A stretch of DNA of 61,360 nucleotides from Acidobacteriota bacterium (GTDB lineage: Bacteria; Acidobacteriota; JAAYUB01): the NCBI GenBank assembly GCA_012517875.1, contig JAAYUB010000012.1, positions 1 to 61,360 on the forward strand, given 5' to 3'. Shown here piece after piece: positions 34,763-43,600 of this stretch. The notes beneath the pieces are model-generated. The model was not told where the DNA came from. It searched no databases and was given only the letters and a program-made list of their open reading frames with translations. The translations under genes and the position numbers were made by a program. Every line of letters starts with the position of its first letter. Position 1 is the stretch's first letter.

Positions 34763-35011
34763 GGACCTGGGATCTGGGAACTGGGTCCTGGGAACTGGGA
34801 TCTGGGAACTGGGATCCGGGAACTGGGATCTGGGAACTGGGAACTGGGAACCAGGACCTAGAACCCAGGTCCCAGGTCCGATATCCGAATTCCGATGTCC
34901 GTCAATCTGGAACGAGCCTCTAGCCTCGAGTCTCGAGCCTCGATTACGAGCACGATTACGATGACGATTACGAATTACGAGAACGAACGATCAACCATCA
35001 ACCATCAACCA
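34763..35011. repeat. Heptad-phased intergenic array A
   Basis: From 34763 to 34944 there are 26 consecutive seven-base units without a phase slip. The first 12 are GGNNCTG-type (GGACCTG, GGATCTG, GGAACTG, ...). They drift to GGTCCCA, then to TATCCGA, ATTCCGA, TGTCCGT, then to CCTCGAG and TCTCGAG. Six-base ATTACG/AGCACG units follow to about 34980, then AACCATC copies to about 35011. The last copies supply the stop codon and final residues of the synthase gene (stop 35005-35007). AT-rich words (TTGGTTA, TTGGTCA) precede the array in the gap 34561-34762. Confidence 0.85.
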
Positions 35012-36207
35012 TCGACTGACGCCATGACTCGCGCCGCCGTTTCCGGCCGGGATGTGGTGGGCGTGCGGTCGTTGCCGGCGACGCACCGGACGATGAGGGC
35101 GAGTTCCTCCAAATCCACGGGGCGACCGCCCTGGCCGGCGGCCTTGACGGCCTGAAGCACATCCCGGGCCAAGTTGTCGTCCGCGGCCACGCCGATCCGT
35201 TCCAGTCCGTGGCGCACCGCGGCCAGCCCCGACATATGCCCGAGCGCCACCTCGGGCCGACGGCCCACCAGTTCCGGCGACAGACTGGCGTAGTGGCCGT
35301 TGTGGGTCAGGGCGGCCCGGACATGACCGCCGGCGCAGTGGGTGAAGGCAAAGCGGCCGGTCACGGGGAAGTGCGCCGGCACCGGCCGCCGGGCGGCACG
35401 GCTCACCAGCCGGTAAAGGGCCGGCAGCCGGGACAGATCCCAGCGGCCGTCGCCGCCGAAATCGCCGGCCAACACCGCCAGGAGTTGACCCAGGTCCACG
35501 ATGCCGGCCCGCTCGCCCAGGCCCAGCACCGAGGCGTCGACGATTTCGGCGCCGGCGCGGACGCCGTCCAGCGCGTTGGCCAGGGCCAGGCCCCGGTCGT
35601 TGTGGCAATGAACGGCGATGAGCGGATTGGCGTCCCGCGCCGCCAGCCCGTCGCGGACGCGGCGGACCGTGTCGTGCATGTTGCGGGGCGTGCCCGGCAC
35701 CAGGCAGCCGGTGGTGTCGGCGATGCTGACGATGTCGGCACCGGCGCGGACCGCCTCGGCGGCCGCGATGACGACGTGGCGCAGGGGGCTGCGCACCGCG
35801 TCCTCGGGGGTGAACCGGATGAGCAGGCCGGGCCTCTGCGCGCGAGCCCGCGCCACGGCGGCGGTGATGCGGTCGACGGCCTGGACCAGCGTGAGCCCCT
35901 GGTCCGCCAGCCGCGCCGGGGCGACGCAGAAATAGATGCCGAGAAAATCGACGCCGCAGGCCAGCGCCGCGTCGACGTCCCCGGCCAGAGCCCGGGCATG
36001 GGCGCCGATCCGGACCGGCAGACCGGCGCCGGCCAGCAGGGCCACCGATCGGCGGATCTCGGGGGTGACCACCGGGTGGCCGGCCTCGACGATGTCCACG
36101 CCCACGGCGGCCAGGGCCTCGGCCATCGCCAGGCGCACGTGCGCGGGGAAGGCGACGCCGGGCGACTGCTCCCCCTCCCGGAGGGTGGAATCCAGGACGC
36201 GAATCAT
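35005..36207 (-). CDS. Homocitrate synthase / 2-isopropylmalate synthase family protein
   Basis: The 400-residue HMGL-like enzyme condenses acetyl-CoA with a 2-oxo acid. Its barrel motifs are STLREGEQSPGV at the N-terminus, VEAGHPVV, IADTTGCLVPGT, and VHCHNDRGLALANAL with GERAGIVDL, the family signature with metal-binding His residues. It lacks the C-terminal allosteric domain of full-length LeuA (about 500 residues), as do homocitrate synthases (NifV/AksA/LYS20 type), so substrate is uncertain. Start at 36207 has GGAGG and overlaps a leader ORF stop (ATGA). The C-terminal residues lie inside the repeat array. An ACT-like gene diverges on the other strand. Confidence 0.85.
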   Translation of the reverse strand: MIRVLDSTLREGEQSPGVAFPAHVRLAMAEALAAVGVDIVEAGHPVVTPEIRRSVALLAGAGLPVRIGAHARALAGDVDAALACGVDFLGIYFCVAPARLADQGLTLVQAVDRITAAVARARAQRPGLLIRFTPEDAVRSPLRHVVIAAAEAVRAGADIVSIADTTGCLVPGTPRNMHDTVRRVRDGLAARDANPLIAVHCHNDRGLALANALDGVRAGAEIVDASVLGLGERAGIVDLGQLLAVLAGDFGGDGRWDLSRLPALYRLVSRAARRPVPAHFPVTGRFAFTHCAGGHVRAALTHNGHYASLSPELVGRRPEVALGHMSGLAAVRHGLERIGVAADDNLARDVLQAVKAAGQGGRPVDLEELALIVRCVAGNDRTPTTSRPETAARVMASVDG

Positions 36208-36269
36208 CGCTGCCTCCCCGCCGGCACCGCCGCAGCGAGCCGGCTTTGAAACTTGTAAACGTTGAGCAT
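36204..36269 (-). CDS. Coupled 21-residue leader ORF upstream of the synthase gene
   Basis: An ATG at 36269, preceded by GGGAGGTTGCCC, opens a 21-codon frame (MLNVYKFQSR...) whose TGA (36206-36204) overlaps the ATG of the synthase gene in an ATGA quartet. The spacing, ribosome site and overlap suggest a translated leader peptide, possibly for attenuation or coupling. It has only two Leu residues, so it is not a classical Leu-run attenuator. Confidence 0.5.
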   Translation of the reverse strand: MLNVYKFQSRLAAAVPAGRQR

Positions 36270-36333
36270 GGGCAACCTCCCATCCTGAAGCTGGAGGCCA
36301 GTGTAGAACCGCAAAACGGTGAAATAAAAATTT

Positions 36334-36378
36334 TTGATTATATTTGACTAAAAAACTTTATAGTGTTAAATATTTAAC
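36334..36378 (+). promoter_or_regulatory. AT-rich promoter with a palindrome abutting the start codon
   Basis: Plus strand: TTGATT (36334-36339), 17 bases, TTTATA (36357-36362; TATAGT at 36359-36364 is an alternative). It is followed by the perfect 14-base palindrome GTTAAATATTTAAC (36365-36378), which ends at the base before the ATG at 36379. No Shine-Dalgarno exists, so the message would have a leader of only about eight bases. The palindrome is an operator candidate. Confidence 0.5.
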
Positions 36379-37035
36379 ATGATCCCGATTGCCGCCGCCG
36401 TGGAACGCATTGTCCGGGAATCGCCGCTCCTCGGCGAGGGGCTGGCGCAAGGCATCCTGAACCTGTCGGCGGTGGCCCGTGCCATCGGACCGCAGGTGGC
36501 GGCGGAAACCCTCAAGCCGGCGGGCGAGGGGGCCATCGTCATGGCGCTCAAGCGGCTGGCACCCCGCCTGGCCGGGCCGCCGGCGGACGCCAAGGGGATC
36601 CTGCGCCAGATTCGCGACATCACCGTGCGCTCCAACATCGCCGAGTTCACCTACCTCAACTCGCCGGGCATCGCCGGCTGCCTCCAGCACCTGCTCCGCG
36701 AGACGGCCCGCGCCGGCGACGCGTTCCTTGCGGTCACCCAGGGGGTGCACGAGGTGACGGTGCTCGCTGCCGGCGGCCTGGAGAAGCGGGTGGAGGCGGT
36801 CTTCGAGGGGGAACGGCGCGTGTCGCGCCTGCCGGGACTGGCCGCGGTGGGGATCCGCTATACGCCCAAGGTGGTGGGGATGCCTGGCGTCTACTACGCC
36901 ATCCTCAAGCAGTTGCTGTGGGCGGGGATCAACGTCGTGGAGGTGGTGTCCACGTACACCGAACTGACGCTGATCCTGGAAAAACGGCACGTGGACCGGG
37001 CGTTCACGGTGTTGAAGCGTTTCCTCTGGCCGTAG
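36379..37035 (+). CDS. ACT-domain-like regulatory protein, conserved hypothetical
   Basis: The 218-residue protein has an N-terminal helical region with 'PLLGEGLAQGILNLSAVARAI' and a C-terminal segment with GVYYAILKQLLWAGINVVEVVSTYTELTLILEKRHVDRAFTVL, an ACT-like ligand-binding fold similar to that of aspartate kinases. It may sense an amino acid. It diverges from the synthase gene and has no Shine-Dalgarno (see promoter entry). The name is by fold pattern only. Confidence 0.65.
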   Translation: MIPIAAAVERIVRESPLLGEGLAQGILNLSAVARAIGPQVAAETLKPAGEGAIVMALKRLAPRLAGPPADAKGILRQIRDITVRSNIAEFTYLNSPGIAGCLQHLLRETARAGDAFLAVTQGVHEVTVLAAGGLEKRVEAVFEGERRVSRLPGLAAVGIRYTPKVVGMPGVYYAILKQLLWAGINVVEVVSTYTELTLILEKRHVDRAFTVLKRFLWP

Positions 37036-37081
37036 GGGAAAATACGGCGGCCGGATACGTGCAGGGACCGCTGGAAAGTTT

Positions 37082-37196
37082 GAAGGTTTTGCAAAACCTT
37101 CGAACCTTCGAACCTTCGAACCTTCGAACCTTCAAACCTTCAAACCTTCAAACCTTCAAACCTTCAAACCTTCAAACCTTCAAACCTTCGAACATC
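37082..37196. repeat. Octamer array B with a leading palindrome
   Basis: A perfect 20-base palindrome (GAAGGTTTTGCAAAACCTTC, 37082-37101) leads into four CGAACCTT units (37101-37132) and seven CAAACCTT units (37133-37188) plus one decayed unit, a clean eight-base period. It lies between convergent genes ending at 37035 and 37215. Confidence 0.9.
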
Positions 37197-37214
37197 CCTT
37201 GAAATGCTCGATCC

Positions 37215-37676
37215 TCACTTCCCCTCGTCCAGCCGTCGGCGTCCCTCGACGCTCATGCGGCGGGACGCCTCGCGTCGCAGCGTCCGGATCGCGCCCGCCT
37301 GCCGGAACCGGAGCACCGACCAGTCGTCGTCGATAGCCACCTGCCGGACCGCCTCGAAACCGAGGTCGCCGAGCGGCTGCCAGCCGGTGTCGCGGGAGAT
37401 GTCCGAGGTGTAGGTTTTGGATGTCTTCTTCGGATATGCGAACCACAGCACCGCGTCGGGACCAACGGCCGCGGCCACGGGCGGAGCCAGCGCAGCCACC
37501 TCGGCGCAGGCGGTGACAAACACCAGCGCGAACGGGTACACCGCGCCGGACGCCAACCGGCGGTCCACCCGGACAGAGCCCAGATCGGCCAGCCGCGACC
37601 GAAAGCTGTCCGGCCCGTTCAGCACCAGCACCGGGGCGTGCCCCTTGTAATTGAGCTTGGCCCAGACGGGATCCAT
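37215..37676 (-). CDS. Conserved hypothetical protein
   Basis: The 153-residue protein matches a widespread small hypothetical family by pattern: MDPVWAKLNYKGHAPVLVLN, VTACAEVAALAPPVAAAVGPDAVLWFAYPKKTSKTY, ISRDTGWQPLGDLGFEAVRQVAIDDDWSVLRFRQ. No catalytic motif or signal is visible. It converges with the ACT-like gene across repeat array B. The amino acid permease gene lies 49 bases upstream. Function unknown. Confidence 0.72.
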   Translation of the reverse strand: MDPVWAKLNYKGHAPVLVLNGPDSFRSRLADLGSVRVDRRLASGAVYPFALVFVTACAEVAALAPPVAAAVGPDAVLWFAYPKKTSKTYTSDISRDTGWQPLGDLGFEAVRQVAIDDDWSVLRFRQAGAIRTLRREASRRMSVEGRRRLDEGK

Positions 37677-37725
37677 GCGGTGACCTCCCGGCGCGTTGAG
37701 ACGGACAGCCGGTCCGCGGCCGCGC

Positions 37726-39153
37726 CTATCTGGATTCCGATGCCGTCGCGGCGCCCTCCCGGTTCAGGCGGCTGGAACGGAAGCTGTACAGGAAGTAGAT
37801 CAGCAGACCGATGGCCATCCACCCCAGAAACCGCCACCAGGTGACCAGGGGCAGGCTGAGCATGAGATACGCGCAGAGCACGATGCCCAGCACTGGCAGC
37901 ACCGGGAAGAGCGGCACGCGAAAGGGGCGGGGCAGGTCCTTGCGGGTATAGCGCAGCACCAGCACGCCGGCACAGACGATGATGAACGCAAACAGCGTGC
38001 CGATGGAGCACAGCTCCGAAGATACATCAATGGGCGTCAGCGCCGCAAACACCGCCACGATGCCGCCCGTGATCAGGGTGGTGACCCACGGCGTCTTGAA
38101 GCGCTGGTGGACGTTGGACAGGAACGGCGGCAGGAGCTGGTCCCGTGACATGGCGAACAGGATCCGCGGCTGGCCCATGAGCAGCACCAGCAGCACGCTG
38201 GTGATGCCGGCGATGGCGCCCACGCTCACCAGGGCGCTGGCCCACGGCAGGTCCAGGCGGTTCAGCACCAGCGCCACCGGGTCGGCCACGCCCAGGTCCT
38301 GGTAGGGCACGACTCCGGTCATGATGGCCGAAACAGCCATGTACAGGACTGTGGCGACGGCCAGGGAGCCCATGATGCCGATGGGCATGTCCCGCTGGGG
38401 GTTGATCGCCTCCTCGGCGGTGGTGCTCACCGCGTCGAAGCCTACGAAGGCCAGAAACACGATGGCGGCGGCGGTCATCACGCCGGTGAATCCGAACGGC
38501 ATGAACGGGCTCCACTTGGCCGGGTCCACGTGCCAGACGGTGAGTAGAATGAAGAACAGGATGACGGCGATTTTCAGGATGACGATGAACAGGTTGACGC
38601 GGGAGCTCTCCTTGATGCCACGCACCAGGAGGAACGTGAGCAGCAGCACGATGGCCACCGCCGGCAGGTTGAACAGGCCGGGCGTCTTGTCCCACGGCGA
38701 GGCGGTGTACGCGGCCGGGAGATGGACACCGACTCCTGCGCTAAGCATGTTCACGAAGTAGGCGCTCCAGCCGGTGGAGACCAGGATCGCCGCCACCATG
38801 TACTCCAGAATCAGGTCCCAGCCGATGATCCAGGCGAAGATCTCGCCCAGGGTGGCGTAGCCGTAGGTGTAGGCGCTGCCGGCCACGGGAATCATGGCGG
38901 CCAGCTCGGCGTAACACAGCGCGCTGCAGGCACAGGCCGCCGCTGCGATGGCGAACGAGAGGATGATGCCCGGGCCGGCATTGTGGGCGGCCTGGACGCC
39001 CGGCAACACGAAGATGCCCACGCCGATGATACAGCCGATGCCGATGGCGACGAGGTCAACGGCGCGGAGTGATTTCTTGAGACTGCGGTGTTCGTCCTGG
39101 GTGTCCGCCAGCAGCGTCTGGACGGGCTTGGTTCGCAGCAGCTTGTGGCTCAT
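37726..39153 (-). CDS. Amino acid permease (APC superfamily, YfnA/CAT-like)
   Basis: The 475-residue protein has about twelve membrane helices. The first helix carries the APC substrate motif GIGCIIGVGIFVLPG; later AGSAYTYGYATLGEIFAWIIGWDLILEY and FLAFVGFDAVSTTAEEAINPQRDMPIGI are typical of YfnA-type cationic amino acid transporters. The ATG at 39153 has GGGAGA nine bases upstream. It probably imports amino acids into the cytoplasm. It is on the same strand as, but not clearly in an operon with, the antiporter gene 87 bases upstream. Confidence 0.88.
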   Translation of the reverse strand: MSHKLLRTKPVQTLLADTQDEHRSLKKSLRAVDLVAIGIGCIIGVGIFVLPGVQAAHNAGPGIILSFAIAAAACACSALCYAELAAMIPVAGSAYTYGYATLGEIFAWIIGWDLILEYMVAAILVSTGWSAYFVNMLSAGVGVHLPAAYTASPWDKTPGLFNLPAVAIVLLLTFLLVRGIKESSRVNLFIVILKIAVILFFILLTVWHVDPAKWSPFMPFGFTGVMTAAAIVFLAFVGFDAVSTTAEEAINPQRDMPIGIMGSLAVATVLYMAVSAIMTGVVPYQDLGVADPVALVLNRLDLPWASALVSVGAIAGITSVLLVLLMGQPRILFAMSRDQLLPPFLSNVHQRFKTPWVTTLITGGIVAVFAALTPIDVSSELCSIGTLFAFIIVCAGVLVLRYTRKDLPRPFRVPLFPVLPVLGIVLCAYLMLSLPLVTWWRFLGWMAIGLLIYFLYSFRSSRLNREGAATASESR

Positions 39154-39240
39154 GTCCGTTCTCCCGGTGACCGTGGTGTGTCCAGCCATTGTAGCCGGGC
39201 GGACGGAAAAACTGAAGTCGGAATTGCGGTGCCGCCCCCG

Positions 39241-40473
39241 TTAAACGCGCACGGGCGGCGTGGTGCGGACCAGGTGATTGACAGCGGCCACGAACACCGG
39301 GGTCAGCACCAGGTTCAGGGCCAGGCTGAGCACCGCCACAGCCACAACGGGGCCGCCGATGCCGTAGCTCAGGCTCAGGAGAATGATCCCGGCGCCCACC
39401 TCACCGCGGGGGCACATGCCGACGGCCACCGCCAGGCGTTCCCGCCAGTGCGCCTCCCGCCGGTAGCAGAAGGCCGGAAACAGCTTGCCGATGTTGATGA
39501 GCAGGGTGAGCACGACCACATGCACCACTAGGGTGCCCGGTGACAGCGGCGGCTGGGCGGCGGTCACGGTGACCGCGCCGCCGGCCGGCGCCAGCGCCGC
39601 CGAGCCGATGAACACGGGCATGCTCAAGCCGACCAGGACCATGAAGACCGCCGACACGATGGTGGACACGCGTTGCTCCACGGGCGACTCGGGCCCTTCC
39701 TGGTGGCCCTCGCGGGCGTCGTCACAATGGGGGTTGCACCCCGCCGGTCGCTGGATCACGCAGCCCAGGACGAACGCCGGCAACAGCACTTCGATGTGCA
39801 CCGGGACGTTGTCGTCGATCAGTTTGGTGAACTGGTAGATGAATTCACTGGCGGCGGCGATGGCGAACGCATAGCCAAGAACCCACGGCCAGCTCACCGG
39901 CAGCCGCAACCGGTGCAGCCACCGCCAGCCCACCGCCAGGAGGACGGCCATCACCACCACGATGAAACCAAGCTGCCAGGCCAGGCCGATCATGAGCATC
40001 TTGAGGGGGATCATGAGCAAAACCGTGTCCAGATCGTCAAAGATGGCCAGGATGCGGGTTTTGCGGAAGGTCCAGGTGGCCGACAGTCCCGCTGCGGCCA
40101 TCATGGAAAACAAGATACCCGTGGCCGTGGGAGCGGCGAACCGCCCCGCCAGGATGAGTTCTTTCCACGTCGTCCAGTTCCCCCACTCGGCGGCGGGCAG
40201 CAGAAGGTACATGAAATAGAGGGCGGCGATGATCCAGGGAAACGCCGCGGTGGTCATCGCGACGCCGTAATCCTTGCCGAGCGAGCGCACCTGGCTCTGG
40301 TCCAGCTCGAACTCGTAACCGACGTGGATCATGATGAAGGCCAAACCGAACATGGTGAGAAACCGGACCGCCTCGGCAACGGCGGCATACGCCGATCCCA
40401 GCCCGGCCGGCAGCAACTGGGAACCCACCAGGCCCGCCACCAGAAGTGTGGAGAAGAGGGTGATCTTTTTCAT
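39241..40473 (-). CDS. Cation:proton antiporter (CPA2/Kef type)
   Basis: The 410-residue protein has about eleven membrane helices, starting MKKITLFSTLLVAGLV. The antiporter region includes FAAPTATGILFSMMAAAGLSATWTFRKTRILAIFDDLDTVLLMIPLKML, with the Asp pair that usually carries the cation/proton exchange, and CPRGEVGAGIILLSLSYGI. A cytoplasmic His/Asp/Glu-rich loop (about 240-265, CNPHCDDAREGHQEGPES) is an insertion I do not recognise. AAGGAG ten bases before the ATG supports 40473. The C-terminal regulatory domain of Kef proteins is missing. Confidence 0.82.
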   Translation of the reverse strand: MKKITLFSTLLVAGLVGSQLLPAGLGSAYAAVAEAVRFLTMFGLAFIMIHVGYEFELDQSQVRSLGKDYGVAMTTAAFPWIIAALYFMYLLLPAAEWGNWTTWKELILAGRFAAPTATGILFSMMAAAGLSATWTFRKTRILAIFDDLDTVLLMIPLKMLMIGLAWQLGFIVVVMAVLLAVGWRWLHRLRLPVSWPWVLGYAFAIAAASEFIYQFTKLIDDNVPVHIEVLLPAFVLGCVIQRPAGCNPHCDDAREGHQEGPESPVEQRVSTIVSAVFMVLVGLSMPVFIGSAALAPAGGAVTVTAAQPPLSPGTLVVHVVVLTLLINIGKLFPAFCYRREAHWRERLAVAVGMCPRGEVGAGIILLSLSYGIGGPVVAVAVLSLALNLVLTPVFVAAVNHLVRTTPPVRV

Positions 40474-40603
40474 CGAATCGGCTCCTTTGCGTTCGGCACC
40501 CGTCGGTGATCGTGCGGCATCGGGGTCGCCGCCATTGGATGCCGGCAACCCCTCAAGCGATCCCGCACCACTCGGGCGTCCCGACGTCGGGCCGCGGATC
40601 CAA

Positions 40604-43600
40604 TCAGCGACCGGCGGGCCGCAACTCCAGGTCGAATCCGTCGAGGGCGGCGCCGGCCGCTGCTTCAGCGTCGCGAAGCAGGCGGCGGGGTGGATCGCCC
40701 AACCAGCTGAAGTCCAGCCGGTAAAAACGGGCGGTCGCCACGTCGCCGACGACGAGTGCGCGTCCGTCTGGGGAGAACGCGATGCCCGTAACGCTCTGGC
40801 GACTGCCGATGACCACATCGGGAGTGGCGCCATCCACCGACCAGACAGCGACATCGCCGTCGTTGCCGGCGGCGGCCAGCCGCCGCGAGTCAGAGGTGAA
40901 GGCCAGCCGGATCACGCCGCCGCGCTGCCAAGCCAGGTTTCGGACGATCCGGCGGGAGTTCAGGTCGACCAGTACCACCCGGTCGGCGAAATCGGAAGCC
41001 GCCAGTAACCGGCCGTCGGGCGCGATCACCACACTGAACAGGTCGGCGTCGCTGACGGCCAGCCGGGCGGCGGTGGTTGCGCCGGTGCGGGCGTCCCAAA
41101 AGTCCAGCGCGCCCTTGTCGGACGCAGTGACGATCAGGCACCCGTCGGGTGAGAAGGCCACGCCGCGCACCGGGCCGTTGGCGGGGGCGATCACGCGCAC
41201 CGGACGGTCGCCGGTGCCGTCCCAGATCCGGACGGTGCCGTCGCTGCTCGCCGACGCGAGGCTGGCGCCGTCCGGCGCGAACGCCACGCGCTGAATCAGC
41301 GATTTGTGGGCGGACCAGGACCGCTTCAGTCGGCCGGTCTGCGGATCCCACAGCCGGATGAACCCGTCATATCCGGCGGCAGCCAGAATCCGACCGTCGG
41401 GTGAAAAGACCGTGTCGGAGATGATGTCGCGGCTGGCCGACAACGTCCGCAGCAACCGGCCGGTGGCAGCCGCATAGAGTCGGACGGCGCCGTCATTACC
41501 GGCCACCGCCACGGTCTGCCCGTCGGGGGACAGACTGATTGACCAGATGTACTCCTGGCCGGGGGTGGTATAAACGGGTTGGCCCGGCTGGACATCCCAC
41601 ACCTGCAGCCGGCCGTCTTCGCCGCAGGTGGTCAGCCGGTGTCCATCCGGCGTGAAGGCGACGTCCCAGATGGCATGGGCGTGGCCGGCGAGCTGGAGCC
41701 GCAGGGTGCCCGAAGACGCATCCCACAGGCTGATGGTCGCGTCCCAGGTTCCGGCGGCCACCGTGCGGCCGTCGGGGGCGAAGGCGACGGCAAGGACTTC
41801 GTCGGCGAACTCCTCACCGGTGAACACGGGCCGGCCGGTGGCGGTCTCCCAGACCCGCAGCGTCTTATCGGAACTGACCGACGCCACCAGCGCGCCATCG
41901 GGTGAAAGCGCCACACTCCGGACCACCCCCTGGTGACCTGTCAACACGCGCCGCGCGCGGCCGTCGGGAAGCGCCCAGAGGCGGACCGTCCGGTCGCGGC
42001 TGACGGAGGCAAGGAGTCGGCCGTTGGCGGCGACAGCCAAGTGGGTCACCGGGGCGTTGTGGCCGATGAACACCAGCCGCCGCCGGGCGGTGGTGGCGTC
42101 CCAGACGCCGATGGCGCCTGAGGCTTCGGCGGTGAAGAATGTCCGGCCGTCGGGGGCGAACTCCACATCGGCGATGGTTCCCGGCGGTCCGGTCAGTGCG
42201 AGAGTACCCAAGCCCGACACGGTGTCCCACGCCCGAATCTCGCCCGCGACTCCGGAAACCAACAGTGTCCGCCCGTCCGGCGAAAAAGCCAGTCCTCGCG
42301 GTCCGCGGCGGAAGCCGGTCAAGGTGTGCGCGAGCTGACCGGTGGCCAGCTCCCAGAGGCGGATGGTCCGGTCATCCCCGATGGCCGCCACGAACCGGCC
42401 GTCCGGTGAAACAGACCCGGCCAGCAGGGGAGTGCCCGCGTCGATACCACGCTGGTGCGTCAGCAGTGCGTTCGCCTGGGCCTGGAACAGCCGCGAGCAG
42501 GCGATCACCCGCTGACGGACGCTGTCCGGCTGCGACTCTGTGAACGCGGCTGACGCGAACGGCCCGGCCGGATTGGCCGGATTGTGCAGCAGCGAGGCGG
42601 CGGCAAACACCCGTGCGGCCAGATAGTGGCGGTCCTGGACAAGCCGGGCCGACTTTTCGTTGAAACCCTGGGCGATGTGATAATTGGCCAGCAGATGCTC
42701 CCGATGTTCCCGGGCTCGGGCCTCGCGGAGGCGGGCGTTGGCGATGCCCAGCAGGACCAGCGCCACCAGGATCACGCCGAGGATCACGCCGGCGGCGATG
42801 ATGGCCGGCTTGTTTTTGACGGCGAAGCGGCGGAGATGCTGCCAGGAGGTGTACTCGTGCGCGATGACGCGGGCGCCGCTTTGGAAGGACTGGATTTCTC
42901 GCGCCAGCTCCCGGGCCGAGGCGTACCGGTCGGCAGGGTCGCGCTGAAGCGCCTTGAGGCAGATCGATTCCAACTCAGCCGGGAGGGACGGCTCAAGCTG
43001 GCGCGGCGGGGTGAACCGGCCGTGCATCACGGCGAAGATGACCTGGATGGGCGACTCGCCGCCAAAGAGCCGATGACCGGTGAGGATCTCGTAGAGCACC
43101 GCGCCCAGGGCCCAGACGTCGGAGCGCTCGTCGAGCTGGTCGAGGTGGCCCTGGGCCTGCTCCGGCGACATATAAAAGGGTGTACCCACCACGGCGCCGT
43201 CCAAAGTGATTCCTTCGCGGCCGTTCTGCAGGGCCTGCATGTCCCGCGACAGCTCGTGACGGTGGATATCCTTCTTGCCTTTCACCTTGGCTAGGCCCCA
43301 GTCCAGCACCACTGTTTCGCCGAATTCTCCCAGCATGACATTGTCGGGCTTGATGTCGCGATGGATGACACCGCGACTGTGGGCGTAAGCGATTGCCTGG
43401 CAGAGGTCGGTGAAGTGGGACAGCAGGTGGAGCCGATCGGTCAGCGTCCGGCAGTCGCGGAGCGCCTGGGTGAGGGTGCGGCCGCGGACCCGCTTCATCG
43501 TGTAATACAGAGTGCCATCCGGGCGGATGCCCAGCTCATAGACCGGCACGATACTGGGATGCTCCAATTGGCCGGTGACCCGTGCCTCGCGCAGGAAGCG

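Noticed and set aside
34763-34944. CRISPR array
   Set aside because: There are no long identical repeats separated by unique spacers; units are seven bases, contiguous and degenerate.
36204-36300. Classical leucine attenuator before the synthase
   Set aside because: The leader peptide has only two Leu and no terminator hairpin with a U-tract follows.
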